This document shows, in pieces, positions 1-9,929 of a stretch of 64,000 nucleotides of DNA (positions are counted from its first letter, which is position 1; the number at the start of each line of letters is the position of its first letter). The DNA lies in NCBI GenBank assembly GCA_029204225.1, contig CM055094.1:68549036-68613035 (forward strand), in the 5' to 3' direction. The stretch is from Diphasiastrum complanatum. Lineage: Eukaryota > Streptophyta > Lycopodiopsida > Lycopodiales > Lycopodiaceae. Under the pieces are notes generated by a model. The model saw only the letters and a list, made by a program, of their open reading frames with translations. It had not been told where the DNA came from and ran no database searches. The position numbers were made by a program, and so were the translations under genes.

Positions 1-480
1 ATTATAGCCTCAAAGATAGCACACTAGCGTTTTAAGTGTAAAAGAATTTTTTTTTTTTTGTTGAATCACTTGGCACGCCGGCGTGCCCTGGTTGGGCCTT
101 GGCATTTTGCGAGTTTCGCGAGTTTAGGTTTCGGAATAGGCAACACTTTTTGTGTTACAAATTTAGAAGATGCCAAAAAAATTGCTACACATGGTGTGCC
201 ACCAATTTTAAATCTAATTATGCCAAAAGCATACCAATTTCTTCTACACTGAAAAATCTAAATATGACCAATTATGTATGTGTTGTTCTCATAACAAAGC
301 AAAGAATGAAACAAATCATGGCTCGTCATTTTTTATCAAAAGTTGACGTATGATTTAGAGAACATCAATTTCAATATCCGAACATGTTACAACTTCATAT
401 TAAGTACAATGCAATGTTTTTCAATGCAAAACTATGTAGAAAGACATTAATGGTGAAGTGAATCACTTTGAAAGAGTGTT
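1..480. other. Spacer with no recognisable gene
   Basis: AT-rich sequence with a short T-run near the left edge. Short open frames here show no family motif. It lies just downstream (minus-strand sense) of a copia RNase H remnant, where a 3' LTR might be expected, but I could not match it to the LTR copy further right. Confidence 0.5.
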
Positions 481-680
481 GCATTCTCCAATGCCATGAA
501 GTCTTCACAATGGCTTGATTTTCTTGGCTTGAACCTTCTCTATTACAAAATGGTGTGCAATCTCGATAGGCTTGGTTCGAGCATGGAAGATAGGATTGGT
601 GGCAAGTTGTTGTGATGCTTGATTATCACAATAAATGCATGGAATCTCCTTGGCCTTGATCACATGAGCTCATTGGGTGT
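481..680 (-). pseudogene. Ty1/copia RNase H C-terminal remnant
   Basis: Read on the minus strand, this stretch encodes the end of a copia RNase H: a CDNQ motif followed by residues like HARTKPIEI and a stop after a basic tail. It is homologous to the plus-strand copia RNase H piece near 6660-6757. The upstream end is fused directly to a copia LTR at about 680, so the whole gag-pol interior between LTR and RNase H is missing. One base is also missing near the fusion relative to the other copy. Confidence 0.7.
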
Positions 681-1240
681 TAGATTCATTTGATATACCA
701 ATCTACACAAGATTAGTGCACTTTAGATCAATTTTCCATCAAAAAATCTAACAAGAACAATCAATAATGATCAAAACTAAGGCCTACTGGTTTCACATGT
801 GTGAAGACCTATTCCTATACGGCCTTCAGACAGAAAATGAAGTACTAACAACTTAGAATGCTAAGAAATCATAAAACTTCAAGACTAGCATTGAAATAAC
901 TCAATATATGCCTCCAAAACCAAGATCTCACTTCATTGATGAATATGGTCAAATGTGGCTCTATATATACAAGTGTGGGAGCTCGTGCTGCTACTGACTC
1001 AGCTAAGCTAGCATGTGTGAAAGTTCCTAGTCACCAATAGATCCACTAATCACATCCAACTTGGCACATGGTCCATGATTTCCTAGATTTAAGCCACCTT
1101 CTTGATTTTGGGCAATTTTCCTAATTTATAAAAACTTAGGTAAATATCTTCTACAAGTGGAAACTCGCATACTAGTGATGTTTCCACATGTGAGAAGACC
1201 TCTACACATGGGAGATCACTCCTACTCTCATGGTATATGT
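681..1240 (-). repeat. Copia LTR, minus orientation
   Basis: This sequence is related to two other places in the window. Its left part matches 4930-5240 in inverted orientation and its right part (948-1240) matches 12283-12572 in direct orientation, so together they define one LTR family. It contains the palindromic CACATGTG motif near 800. Both copies lose similarity just past a TGGTATATG string (plus strand), which probably marks the LTR 5' end; a canonical TG could not be placed. The 3' end of the LTR is truncated where it fuses to the RNase H remnant. Confidence 0.7.
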
Positions 1241-1600
1241 TAGTCGATTCTCTAGTACCGAGCCAAGCTGAAGACATAAGTTATCTCTCACCCATGACCG
1301 AGGAGGTCTCAGAAGGAAGAGAGCAGAAGAAGCTGAGAGCCGAGCTTGAGAGCCGAGGAAATACTAGCTAGGAAGATAGTGATTAACTATGTGAGCCAAC
1401 GTGGTGTATCCCAAAGAAGGAATGACCATGTAGGATCTAGTAACATTTCCTTGAATAGTTGTAATAAATGTAGACCCCCCTTAAAATAGTAAGAGTGAGC
1501 CACCTTTTGATGGTGACCTCTAGTGGAAGGGCAAATTCCACATGAAATTTCTAATTTAGTGGAATTGCCACATGGGCTCCACATGGGCAGCTTTCTTGCT

Positions 1601-1607
1601 TATTTAA
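1601..1607 (+). promoter_or_regulatory. Putative LTR TATA box
   Basis: TATTTAA in the gypsy LTR, 57 bases before an AATAAA signal. Position and spacing fit the U3 promoter of an LTR retrotransposon. Confidence 0.4.
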
Positions 1608-1663
1608 GGGGCCCCCTCTCTTGTGAGGGAGCTTTTGATTGTATTTTCAAGTTCTCTTGAGCT

Positions 1664-1669
1664 AATAAA
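1664..1669 (+). terminator. Putative LTR polyadenylation signal
   Basis: AATAAA downstream of the TATA-like box inside the gypsy LTR; a likely R-region poly(A) signal. Confidence 0.35.
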
Positions 1670-2329
1670 GAGGATCCTCCACGAGTTCTTGAAGATCACT
1701 AAGCTCCTTGTTCATGGCAATGATCTTGAGTGATATTTCTATGAGCATACTTGATTCCTTGCTTGTGAATTAACTAGATTCTTGTTTCTTGTTCTTGCTT
1801 AGTTGTGGATTAGCTTCAATTCTTGCTTGTGAAATCTTGTAGAAATCAGCATTCAAGTAAACTATAGAGGCTAGAAATGTGGTGTAAATCTTGCATAGTT
1901 TTGACATTCTAGTTCTTGATGTTCTTGGATAATTTAGGCATCAAGTAATGTATGTTTCTTGATTCCTAGATTGTTAAATGCTGTTAGGAATCTTGTTTCT
2001 TGAATCTGGTTTTGGTTTCAGTAGCTATTCTAGTTCTTGATTGTTCTTTGATTCAGTAGCTAGTAGTAGGATTGCTCTCTTGCTGAATGCTGATCTGTTT
2101 GAGCTGTAGATGGTTGCATGGCTAGTGTATGCATGTAGCTGAGTATCGGATTTGAGTTACCCACTGACAGGCTAGGAAATATGTAATGCATCCTTGAATA
2201 TTGCTTCTACTCTGTAAACGTTCTAATAAGAAGAATAATCACAAAGAACCATAACGACAAAGGTAATCCAAAAGAGATAAGCAACAAAAAGAGAAAAATG
2301 TGTTCACAGATTCAGTGAATAAGTGAACA

Positions 2330-2345
2330 TTTGGCGCCGTTCCAC
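2330..2345 (+). other. Gypsy primer-binding site
   Basis: TTTGGCGCCGTTCC lies directly after the LTR-terminal CA. It resembles the TGGCGCCGTTGCC class of gypsy primer-binding sites but diverges after the first dozen bases. Confidence 0.6.
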
Positions 2346-2469
2346 AGCTACACACATGCTCAACCAAGCCATATCTCAGGCTCCTGTGTTGCGACACCAT
2401 CGTCTGAGAGCTCCTACACATTCATTGACGAGCTCATCCCTTCAGTCTGGACCGAAGTCCTACTCGTTT

Positions 2470-3200
2470 CTCAACCAAAGTCTCATGATCCTCACCACGA
2501 TGAGCTCCACAATCTCAACTGGAGCCGGACCACTACCTCATACCTCTCGACTGAACGAAACCGTCATATCTCAACCGGACCCTTCAATCCAAAAAATTCA
2601 ACCGAAGTGCTCAGTAAAAAACTCGACCGGAGCACTGCCATCAATTCTCAACCGGAGCATTTCGCTCGCATCTCAACCGGAGTGCTCAGTAAAAACACAA
2701 CCGGAGCACTGCCATTAATTCTCAACCGGAGTGCTCAGTAAAAAACTTGACCAGAGCACTGCCATCAATTCTCAACTGGAGCATTTTGTTCGAATCTCAA
2801 CCGAAGTGCTCAAAAAAAAAAAAAACTCAACCCGAGCACTACCATCACATCTCAACCGGAGTGTTCAGTCCAATCTCGACCGAAGCACTCTGTTCAGATC
2901 TTGACCGCAGCACTTCTGTCAGCTCTTGACAGAAGCATTCCGCTCACATCTCAACCAAAGAACTCTCCTCAGATCTCGACCGGAGCACTCTATTCAGATC
3001 TCGACCGGAGCACTCTTCTCAAATCTCAACTGGAGCACTCTGCTCAAATCTCAACCGGAACATTGTTCTTGAATCTCAACTGGAGGACACAGTCCCCTCT
3101 CAACCGACAGCCTACTTCCAATCTCAACCGAAGTCGAACCCCTGTCAAATTTCAACCGAAGTCGGAACCTCACTCAAGTTCCGACCGATGCACATCCGTC
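2470..3200 (+). repeat. 25-bp tandem array A in the gypsy leader
   Basis: About 25-30 imperfect units of about 25 bp, each starting with a TCTCAACCGGAGC-like core followed by a more variable half. 25 is not a multiple of three, so all three frames cycle through the same peptides and long stop-free frames appear by chance. A run of A near 2815 breaks the phase once. The array sits between primer site and gag. Arrays with the same core and period flank the downstream gypsy piece at 8283-8560 and 9175-9925. Confidence 0.85.
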
Positions 3201-3385
3201 CTTGACCGTCACAAACCGTAGTAGACCGCAATATTACAATATACGGCCTTCAATGACCTCCATCGACCATCCCAAACCGAAATCAACCCGTAACAGACCA
3301 CAACACCCACATTCTGACAACATATCCACCGTACCCAAAGTGCACAAGTTTATTTCCACCATCCTACGACACTCTACAAGCTGTC

Positions 3386-4282
3386 ATGGATCGTCCTAAT
3401 GATCCGAATACTACAGAGGACTATCCACCAGAGATGGTCTCCCCATCTACCGAACAGGCTCGATTTAACAGGTATTCTAGGATGAAATCCCAGGTCCAAG
3501 AACCATCCACAAACCCATTCGACAGATGGGAACCTACGCGTTATGAAGCTCCATATGAACGACCACAATTCCATGCTGCCGAATCATCCCATACACGAGC
3601 TCACTTAAACGAAGCTTTCGCAAATAATGTTCCACGTACTGAAAAAAGGACCCCAAAGCTAGACTTACCTAAGTACAATGGTAACACTGATCCTCAGCGA
3701 TTTCTCCAAGTCTTTGAGAACGCCTGTGACGTCTACGGCGAGACAGCACCAGAGGCCATGGTACAGCTCTTCTCGATGACCATGATCGATCGCGCACAAG
3801 AGTGGTTTTTTAACCTTGATCGTGAAGATAAACGTGACTGGTTACTCTTGAAAGAGGCATTTATCAAACGGTTCAAGCCTTTTCGCTTGATAGAAAGTCC
3901 TTTTGTCAAACTAAGTAATATCAAAATGACAAAAGACAAAAAAGTATGTGACTATACTGAACGATGTAAACGATTAAAAAGTCAGATACAAGAGCAACCT
4001 ACCGAGTCCATGCTCATCATTTGGTTCCTCATTGGACTTCCCCGATGGATCAGACGTGAACTTCGTTCCAATGATGAATACACATCATTGAAACAAGCCA
4101 TGTCTGCTGCCATTCGAGAAGAAGATGAGGGCTCAGATGTTGAGGAACCACAAAAACGGAGAGCACATCGTGCTGTCCAAGAAGCTCAACCAAACGATGA
4201 CACACGAGAACAGTTATGGAAAACACAGATGGAGTTGCTTACTCAACAACACCAACAACAGATGGAGAAACTCACCAAATGA
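3386..4282 (+). CDS. Ty3/gypsy gag polyprotein
   Basis: A 298-residue open frame starting at an ATG just after the tandem array. It encodes the structural Gag protein that assembles cytoplasmic virus-like particles. The retrotransposon gag domain lies at about residues 90-190: LPKYNGNTDPQRFL, then QEWFFNLDRED and a basic KEAFIKRFKPF segment, all typical of plant gypsy Gag. The C-terminal third is charged and Gln-rich (residues 245-298). The frame ends before any zinc knuckle; CCHC-type coding sequence follows in the +1 frame, so a frameshift probably truncates the original protein. No stop interrupts the domain itself, so this is the best-preserved part of the element. Confidence 0.8.
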   Translation: MDRPNDPNTTEDYPPEMVSPSTEQARFNRYSRMKSQVQEPSTNPFDRWEPTRYEAPYERPQFHAAESSHTRAHLNEAFANNVPRTEKRTPKLDLPKYNGNTDPQRFLQVFENACDVYGETAPEAMVQLFSMTMIDRAQEWFFNLDREDKRDWLLLKEAFIKRFKPFRLIESPFVKLSNIKMTKDKKVCDYTERCKRLKSQIQEQPTESMLIIWFLIGLPRWIRRELRSNDEYTSLKQAMSAAIREEDEGSDVEEPQKRRAHRAVQEAQPNDDTREQLWKTQMELLTQQHQQQMEKLTK

Positions 4283-4560
4283 GTTTCAAACCACTCTCAA
4301 GTCTATCCAAAGTTCGATGCCAGGTCAGTTACCCACTGGCCAAATCCATCATAGACGAGAGAACATGTGGTGCCCTCACTACCGAGGTACACACACTGGC
4401 AATGAGTGCCCTTCATACCAACCGGTCCTAGATACCTCCTTGATAAAATGTGAAATCTGTGACTTTATGGGGCATACCTCCCTTTATTGCTATTATAACC
4501 CGAGGAATCAGCCTCACAACCAGTCAGGAGGACATTATCAACCTCCTTGATAGCAACAAC
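4283..4560 (+). pseudogene. Frameshifted gag zinc-knuckle segment
   Basis: In the +1 frame relative to gag this stretch encodes two nucleic-acid-binding knuckles. The first is degenerate (CPHY...GNEC, second Cys replaced by Tyr). The second is canonical CCHC: CEIC, DFMG, H, TSLYC (4449-4490). Gypsy Gag normally carries these at its C-terminus in the same frame. After about 4560 the reading breaks down. Confidence 0.65.
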
Positions 4561-4929
4561 ACACGCCCTATCCACCACGAAACAACCAGATCCATATACA
4601 AGAGTTGCCCAGACCACCTAGACATCAACCTCAACAACAGCTTGCACTCTTAGGACCACCACCACGAGGACAACAGGATCTAGGAGCACAAAAAAATAGA
4701 CATCCTCGAGAGTCTGTTGCACACACCCCTGGTAGAAAACTCCTATGATCAATCATATCTGAACCTGTTAGAGTTCTTACTAGAGCACAACGCCAACAAC
4801 ACGAACAGTAGCAAAACCATGGACAATCAGCTGACCCACATGGAAGCCATTTGACGGCCTCCACAGCACCAAAAGATTACCCAGACCCAAAAGTGGAACA
4901 AAGACAATACAATGAATTTCGAGCTTTTG

Positions 4930-5240
4930 CGAGAGGAAAAGAGGCATATCTTGAGCTATTTCAATGCTACTCTTGATGTTTTCTGATTTCTTAGCATTCT
5001 AACTTGTTAGTACTTCATTCTTTATCTGCAGGCCATACAGGTATAGGTCTTCACATGTGTGAAACCAGTAGGCCTTATTATTAATCATTATTTATTGTTC
5101 TTGTTAGATTTTTTGATGGAAAATTGATGTAAAGTGAACTAATCTTGTGTAGATTGGCAGATCAATTGAATCTAACACCCAATCTCTCTTTTGGATCTGT
5201 TTGTGATCCATTCTTGGTCCTTAGTCTCTATATTTTCACA
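4930..5240 (+). repeat. Copia LTR, 3' half
   Basis: Inverted homologue of 681-890, ending in CA immediately before the primer site. Its left end, at GAGGCATAT, falls about 30 bases further along the LTR than the point where the LTR fragment at 12283 breaks off, so the two fragments are complementary halves of one LTR. Confidence 0.7.
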
Positions 5241-5254
5241 TGGTATCAAATCCA
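5241..5254 (+). other. Copia primer-binding site
   Basis: TGGTATCAAATCCA follows the LTR-terminal CA. It resembles TGGTATCAGAGC, the complement of the initiator tRNA-Met used by plant copia elements. Confidence 0.7.
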
Positions 5255-5813
5255 AGTACAAGAGCATTGATGGCAATAATCAGATACTACACCTAAATTA
5301 GTAAGTTTTTGAAACTAACTAATCTAGAGGTGGCGAGTTTGATTGGATAGCTAGAGTCAAAATATTTGTGCCAAATCTTGTTGTGGGCTGCAAGAGTACT
5401 TTTCACATGTGTGGGGCCATACATCACTTTTTTTTAACAGTAAAATATAGTTTTGGTACATTATTACCATCACACACCCAAAACTAGTCAATTTAGTGCA
5501 TTGTTTCTATTCCTTTGATTTGTTCATGGTTTAGATCAATTATATAGTTGATTTAAAGCTTGATTCAAGTACATTAAATCTGATTCTCAGATGTTTTGAG
5601 TGTGCATTGAAGTTCAGAGAGAAAGATTGCCAAAACCCATAGATTAAGTAGTGATTTTGCAAGTGAGAGATCCAAATCTATTAATCCATCATTCTAGATT
5701 TGTTCAAAGAGTGATAGGGTGTGGTCTATAAGCTTTCAATTTCTAGAAGACATCTTAGGTTCAGATCTCAAGTGAAACTATAATAAGTTTCAAGTGCCTT
5801 TTCACTAAAAAAA

Positions 5814-6029
5814 ATGGCATCAATGGGTGGTTTTTTGCTTGAAGCCAATGAAAGGCTCACATCCACTAACTTTGCCATTTGGAAAGCGAGAGTGGAGTCT
5901 TTGTTAGTACTCCATGATCAGTATGAAATTCTCCTTGTTTTGTTGAGGAAGAAGAACCTCAAGGTGGACAAGAAGTGGTTAGATACAAGAAGAAATTTAG
6001 ATTGGCATTACATTGGTCTTCAAAGATAA
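5814..6029 (+). pseudogene. Copia gag N-terminal fragment
   Basis: The ATG opens a typical copia Gag start: MASMGGFLLEANERLTSTNF then AIWKARVESLL. Only about 40 residues match the family before an internal deletion joins the frame to sequence that normally lies downstream of integrase. Confidence 0.7.
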
Positions 6030-6059
6030 GGAGATTTCCAACAAACTTTCATCTTGTCA

Positions 6060-6757
6060 AGGATCATGCAATGGTTGAGGAGGAGCTTCAAGGAGTTGAA
6101 GACCAAGAGGATCTTGCTCAAGATCCAAAGGAGCCAAGAAGATCAACAAGGATGAGGGCCGAGCCATCAAGGCTCACTTACATTGACAAAGGGAAGCAAA
6201 GGGAACACACCTCTTATTCTTTCTTGACTACTATGCTTGAAGAACCAACTTGTTTTGAAGCAGCAATTAAGTCTCAAAGTTGGAAGAATGCTATGCAAGT
6301 TGAGTTTTATGCCTTGTTGGAAAATCAAACTTGGGATCTCGTTGATCTACCCCATGGAAAGAAGCCTCATATTTGTAAATGGATATATAGATTGAAGTAT
6401 AGTCAAGATGATTCCATTCATAAGTATAAGGCTAGACTTGTAGCAAAAGGATTTTTGCAAACCAAAGGCATGGATTTTGAATGAAACCTTTGCACCTATT
6501 GCAAAGCCTCTTACCATTAGATTGATCATATGTCTTGCTACTTCTTTCAAATGGGAGCTCTTTCAACTATCTCTCTTTCATCAACTGAATCTGAGTACAA
6601 AGCTATGACAACAACAAAGGAGATCCTATGGATAAGAAGACTTTTGGAGGAACTTCATGTTATCAAGGCTGAGGACATTCCACACATTTACTGTGACAAT
6701 CAAGCAGCCCAACACTGTTGCCAACAATCCAATCTTCCATGCTCGAACCAAGCACAT
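6060..6757 (+). pseudogene. Copia RT/RNase H fragment
   Basis: Begins with the acidic linker before RT (RRSTRMRAEPSRL), continues with the N-terminal RT block (WKNAMQVEFYALLENQTWDL, CKWIYRLKY, KARLVAKGF), then a frameshift near 6480 and a deletion of the RT core including the YVDD box. It resumes in RNase H (SLSSTESEYKAM, EILWIRRLLEELH, YCDNQAA) and is cut at about 6757. It cannot encode a working polymerase. Confidence 0.75.
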
Positions 6758-6768
6758 GCTCCAGTGAG

Positions 6769-8245
6769 CTATTCAGGGTTAGAGAGGGTTGGGTACTGAT
6801 CTGGGGTGTGGGATAGTGAGGCTAAACCAAAAAATAGGCGTGGTGTTAGAACTAAAGATGGAGGTGGAGGTGGAGGTGGAGGTGTCTGACTTCTTCCTGG
6901 CTGCTTCCCCTTTTCTGGTTCGTCGTCGCTTATCTTCATCAGGTCCACAGCATCAAAATATTGAGATGTGTCCAATATGTGGACTTGCTAGGCCTAGGCT
7001 GTTCCTGTGTCTTGGGGACTGGATATTCCCACTCCTCCCCCCCCCCCAAAAAAAAAAAAAAAAAAAACTTGTGTCGGTGGTGATGTTGGTGGCGTTGGCG
7101 TTGTAATCAGTGTGGGTGGGGTGGTGGCCTCATCTGGCTAACTTGGGACTTGAGGTACTATCGTGTCAGGTGCCAGTGTGGATGTAGTTGCTCCATCACC
7201 CCCGTCGATGACATGTGAGGGTGACAAGTGTTGTTTTGATGTTGTGGACGAGCTGCCACCATCTGACGTGGAACCATGTGAAACTGATCCCACCGGTGAT
7301 GTGCTCCCAGCTTGAAGCTTCCCTTGTCTTTGTTGTTGCCGTGTACCTGGCAACTGAACCCTTGAGGTATCTGCATGTGGAGCTTCGGAGGTTACAGCTG
7401 CTTGTGGATTCTGGGGTGGGCTTCTTGGCTTGTGTACCAGAGGGAGGATACGGGTATTGACTCGTTTGGCCTGGGACCCTGATGGTGAAGTTGTCCTTGC
7501 ACGCTTGGGCTTCTTGTGTTCAATGAAAATATCCCATGCCTTGTCCGCAAGCTGCAGTTGTTCTTGGAGCTTTGGCCCTTTTTGTACTTGATGCAGAGTG
7601 ATATCTGTCATCAGATATTCTTATATCATGATAGGCTGCTTGTGCTTAATGCACTCATGAAGACAATTCGAAGCAAACTGTGCCCAATCATAGAGGTTCT
7701 GGGCATGCAGTCATGAATCTGCCATCATGTGAAACAGGGATATGGGTACCCTCAGCACTTTCATTCGAGGCTTCTGTGTGCATCTGGTGAGATATGCACA
7801 TGCTGCTTGAAGTTGTTTGTCGTTGATTGCTTCCAGCCTGTACCCATCCTTGTTCTTCCACTTGGTCACAGAGGGATCAATATATTTGAAATATGTCGTT
7901 TGCTCTATCTTTTGGAGTGTCCTTGTGACAGTGTTTGGCCCTCATGGGAAACCATAAGGTTGCAAGTCAGCTGTCGCAAAGGATACATTATAGACATAAT
8001 TCCTTATAGGGGAAACTATGATCTGATATGATCTTGTCGTGGTATAATAGTTTGCATATGCCATGTGTACCAGATAGGGGCTTTGATAATCTGTCAAGAC
8101 AAGGATCTGAAATTCGATTTCCTTGAAGAAGGACTCCGCCTGCTGGTACTAGGTCTGCATCTCTGTAAGGTCAAGCTTGCACAACTGGATGTCGAGCTTG
8201 CTTGCTTCGGGATCATCTAAACTAGAACTGGGGTTGGACGACATG
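6769..8245 (-). pseudogene. Unrecognised decayed ORF downstream of gypsy pol
   Basis: Minus strand from an ATG at 8245 (MSSNPSSSLDDPEASKL). One frame stays readable for about 365 codons to 7138, interrupted by four internal stops (TAG, TGA, TGA, TAA). Each can be explained by a single C-to-T change from CAG, CGA or CAA, as in decay of methylated DNA. The N-terminal half looks globular (YGFP, YFKYIDPSVTKW, HAQNLYDWAQFASNCLHE). The middle has a basic NLS-like KKPKRARTT, and the rest is Ser/Pro/Gln-rich. After 7138 a poly-C/poly-A tract breaks the frame, but an acidic segment (YFDAVDLMKISDDEPEKGK) and a poly-proline run follow to 6769. I recognise no family and see no membrane segment or signal peptide, so an env-like role is unlikely. 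Its position after pol, between repeat arrays, suggests an additional retroelement ORF or a captured host gene. Confidence 0.5.
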
Positions 8246-8282
8246 GTTGGAAAATGGAAGAAGGAGGGTTCTGGAAAAACTG

Positions 8283-8560
8283 CTTCGGTTGAGATGGGAA
8301 AGGTTGGGCTCCGATTGAGATCTGATGGAGTGGCTTCGGTTGGGCTTCGATTGAAATCTGATGGAGTGGCTTCAGTTGAGATCTGTTGGGTTGGGCTTCG
8401 GTTGAAATATGATGGAGTGGCTTCGGTTGAGATGGGAAAGGTTGGGCTCCGGTTGAGATCTGATGGAGTGGCTTCGGTTGAGATGGGAAAGGTTGGGCTC
8501 CGGTTGAGATCTGATGGAGTGGCTTTGGTTGAGATCTAATGCAGTGGGTTCGGTTGAGAT
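8283..8560 (-). repeat. 25-bp tandem array B
   Basis: About eleven units of 25-26 bp, alternating GAGATCTGATGGAGTGGCTT-like and GAGATGGGAAAGGTTGGGCT-like forms, each followed by CCGGTT or CGGTT. On the minus strand the core is AACCGGAGC/AACCGAAGC, matching array A. It lies immediately upstream (minus-strand sense) of the unrecognised ORF. Confidence 0.8.
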
Positions 8561-8570
8561 GGGAAGTGGC

Positions 8571-9170
8571 GGTGCATAATGGTTCAAAAAGTGTGGGGGA
8601 AGGGATGTACGAACGAGTTTGGAAAAGGAGTTATGTGGAAGATGGTTGTGTTGGGTAGAGCGGTGTGGGTGACGAAGTAAAGGTGGGTGAACAGAGTGAG
8701 GTTGAGTGAAGAAAATGGTGAGTGGAATAGGAGGAAGTGGAGGTGTTTGACAATGTTTTTAATGTTATGGATGTGTATCTGTCAGGGATGAAGCAGGTTG
8801 AAGGTGTATGGTGTGTGATTGTGATTGTAGGATGTTCAATAGTGTGACAGGAGTGTGATAAGTGCTCGTGTGACACTACCCCTCAGCATGCAAAACTTGA
8901 GAGATAAGGTATTCTGTCGGCGACGTTTGTGTTGAAGATTTCGGTGATGGCGCTCATAAGGGAGTGATAACGATGCGGAGATAGTGTGAAGATGATGACG
9001 AACAGATTGAATAATTGAGCGCTAGGATCGGTGTCAAGAGCAGGAAGTTCGTTGCAGATCGTCGCAAGAAAACACTTTTCGCTGAGGTGCAAATGGCTTC
9101 AGTGAGAGGGCATTTATTGCTGCCGTCGTCTGGTTGCAAGGGAGATGGGACGTGCTGGTTCATAAAAATT
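8571..9170. other. Spacer between arrays B and C
   Basis: Complex sequence between two 25-bp arrays, with short open frames on both strands but no family motif. It belongs to the 3' non-pol part of the gypsy element. Confidence 0.45.
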
Positions 9171-9174
9171 CGAA

Positions 9175-9925
9175 TGTATGTCCTCCGGTCGATATTCGAA
9201 ATGACTGCTCTGGTTGAGATCTCACAGAACTGCTCCGGTCGAGATTCGAAATGACTGCTCCCGTTGAGATCTCATAGAACTGCTTCGGTCGAGATTCGAA
9301 GGAAGGCTCCGGTCGAGATCTGAAGGAATTGCTTTGGTTGAGATCTCACATGAACTGTTCCGGTCGAGATTCGAAGGAAGGCTCCGGTCGAGATCTGAAG
9401 GAACTGCTTTAGTCGAGATCTAAAGAAAGGCTCCGGTTGAGATCTGAAGGGACTGCTTCGGTCGAGATCTGAAAAAAGGCTTTGATTGAGATCTGAGAGA
9501 ACAGCTTCGGTCGAGATCTGACAGAACCGCTTCGGTCGAGATCTAAAGGAAGGCTCCGATCGAGATCTGAAGAAACTGCTTTGGTCGAGATTCGAAGGAA
9601 AGCTCCGGTCAAGATCTGACAGAATTCGCTTCGGTTGAGATTCGAAGGAAGGCTCCGGTCGAGATCTGACAGAACCGCTTCGGTCGAGATCTGAAGAAAG
9701 GCTCCGGTCAAGATCTGAAAGAACCGCTTCGGTCGAGATCTGAAAAAAGGCTCCAGTGGAGATCTAAATGAACTGTTTCGGTCGAGATTCGAAGGAAGGC
9801 TCCGATCGATATCTGACAGATTCTCTTCGGTCGAGATTCGAAGGAAGGTTCCAGTCGAGATCTGACAAAACCGCTTCGGTCGAGATCTGAAGAAAGGCTC
9901 CAGTCAAGATCTGAAGGAACTCTCA
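9175..9925 (-). repeat. 25-bp tandem array C
   Basis: About 30 units of 24-26 bp with two alternating variants: GAGATCTGAAGGAACTGCTT + CGGTC and GAGATTCGAAGGAAGGCT + CCGGTC. The minus-strand core is GACCGGAGC/GACCGAAGC. The array starts about 380 bases downstream of the gypsy integrase. As in array A, the 25-bp period makes all frames look open. Confidence 0.85.
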
Positions 9926-9929
9926 TGAT

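Larger units (their letters stand above)
1241..2329 (+). repeat. Gypsy 5' LTR (left edge unresolved)
   Basis: The right edge is set by a terminal CA at 2329 followed directly by the primer-binding site. The left edge is not resolved; a TG at 1390 is one option. Inside are a TATTTAA box and an AATAAA signal about 60 bases further on, the expected U3-R arrangement. No second LTR of this family is present in the window. Confidence 0.55.
1241..4930 (+). mobile_element. Ty3/gypsy retrotransposon, 5' part
   Basis: This is the upstream part of a gypsy element in plus orientation: an LTR region with promoter and poly(A) signals, a primer-binding site, a leader with a 25-bp tandem array, gag, and zinc-knuckle coding sequence. 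Protease and the first half of reverse transcriptase are absent, because the element stops at about 4930 against half of a copia LTR. The missing downstream part, in the opposite orientation, appears to be the gypsy piece ending at 12282. The TGGCGCCGTT-type primer site is the kind seen in Tat/Athila-like gypsy elements; lineage assignment is inference. Confidence 0.75.
4930..6757 (+). mobile_element. Ty1/copia element remnant, plus strand
   Basis: The 3' half of a copia LTR, a primer-binding site, gag start, part of reverse transcriptase and part of RNase H. Large internal deletions remove most of gag, all of protease and integrase, and the centre of RT. It ends at about 6757 against the gypsy 3' piece. 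It is the same family as the minus-strand copia at 12283-13880, judging by shared pol residues and LTR pieces. Confidence 0.75.

Noticed and set aside
2323-3221. Several overlapping plus-strand open frames of 60-136 codons
   Set aside because: They are produced by the 25-bp tandem array, whose period leaves all three frames open. The peptides are low complexity and appear in all frames.
6769-8245. Calling the post-pol ORF an envelope-like gene
   Set aside because: No signal peptide, transmembrane segment or Cys-rich ectodomain is visible; position alone is not enough.
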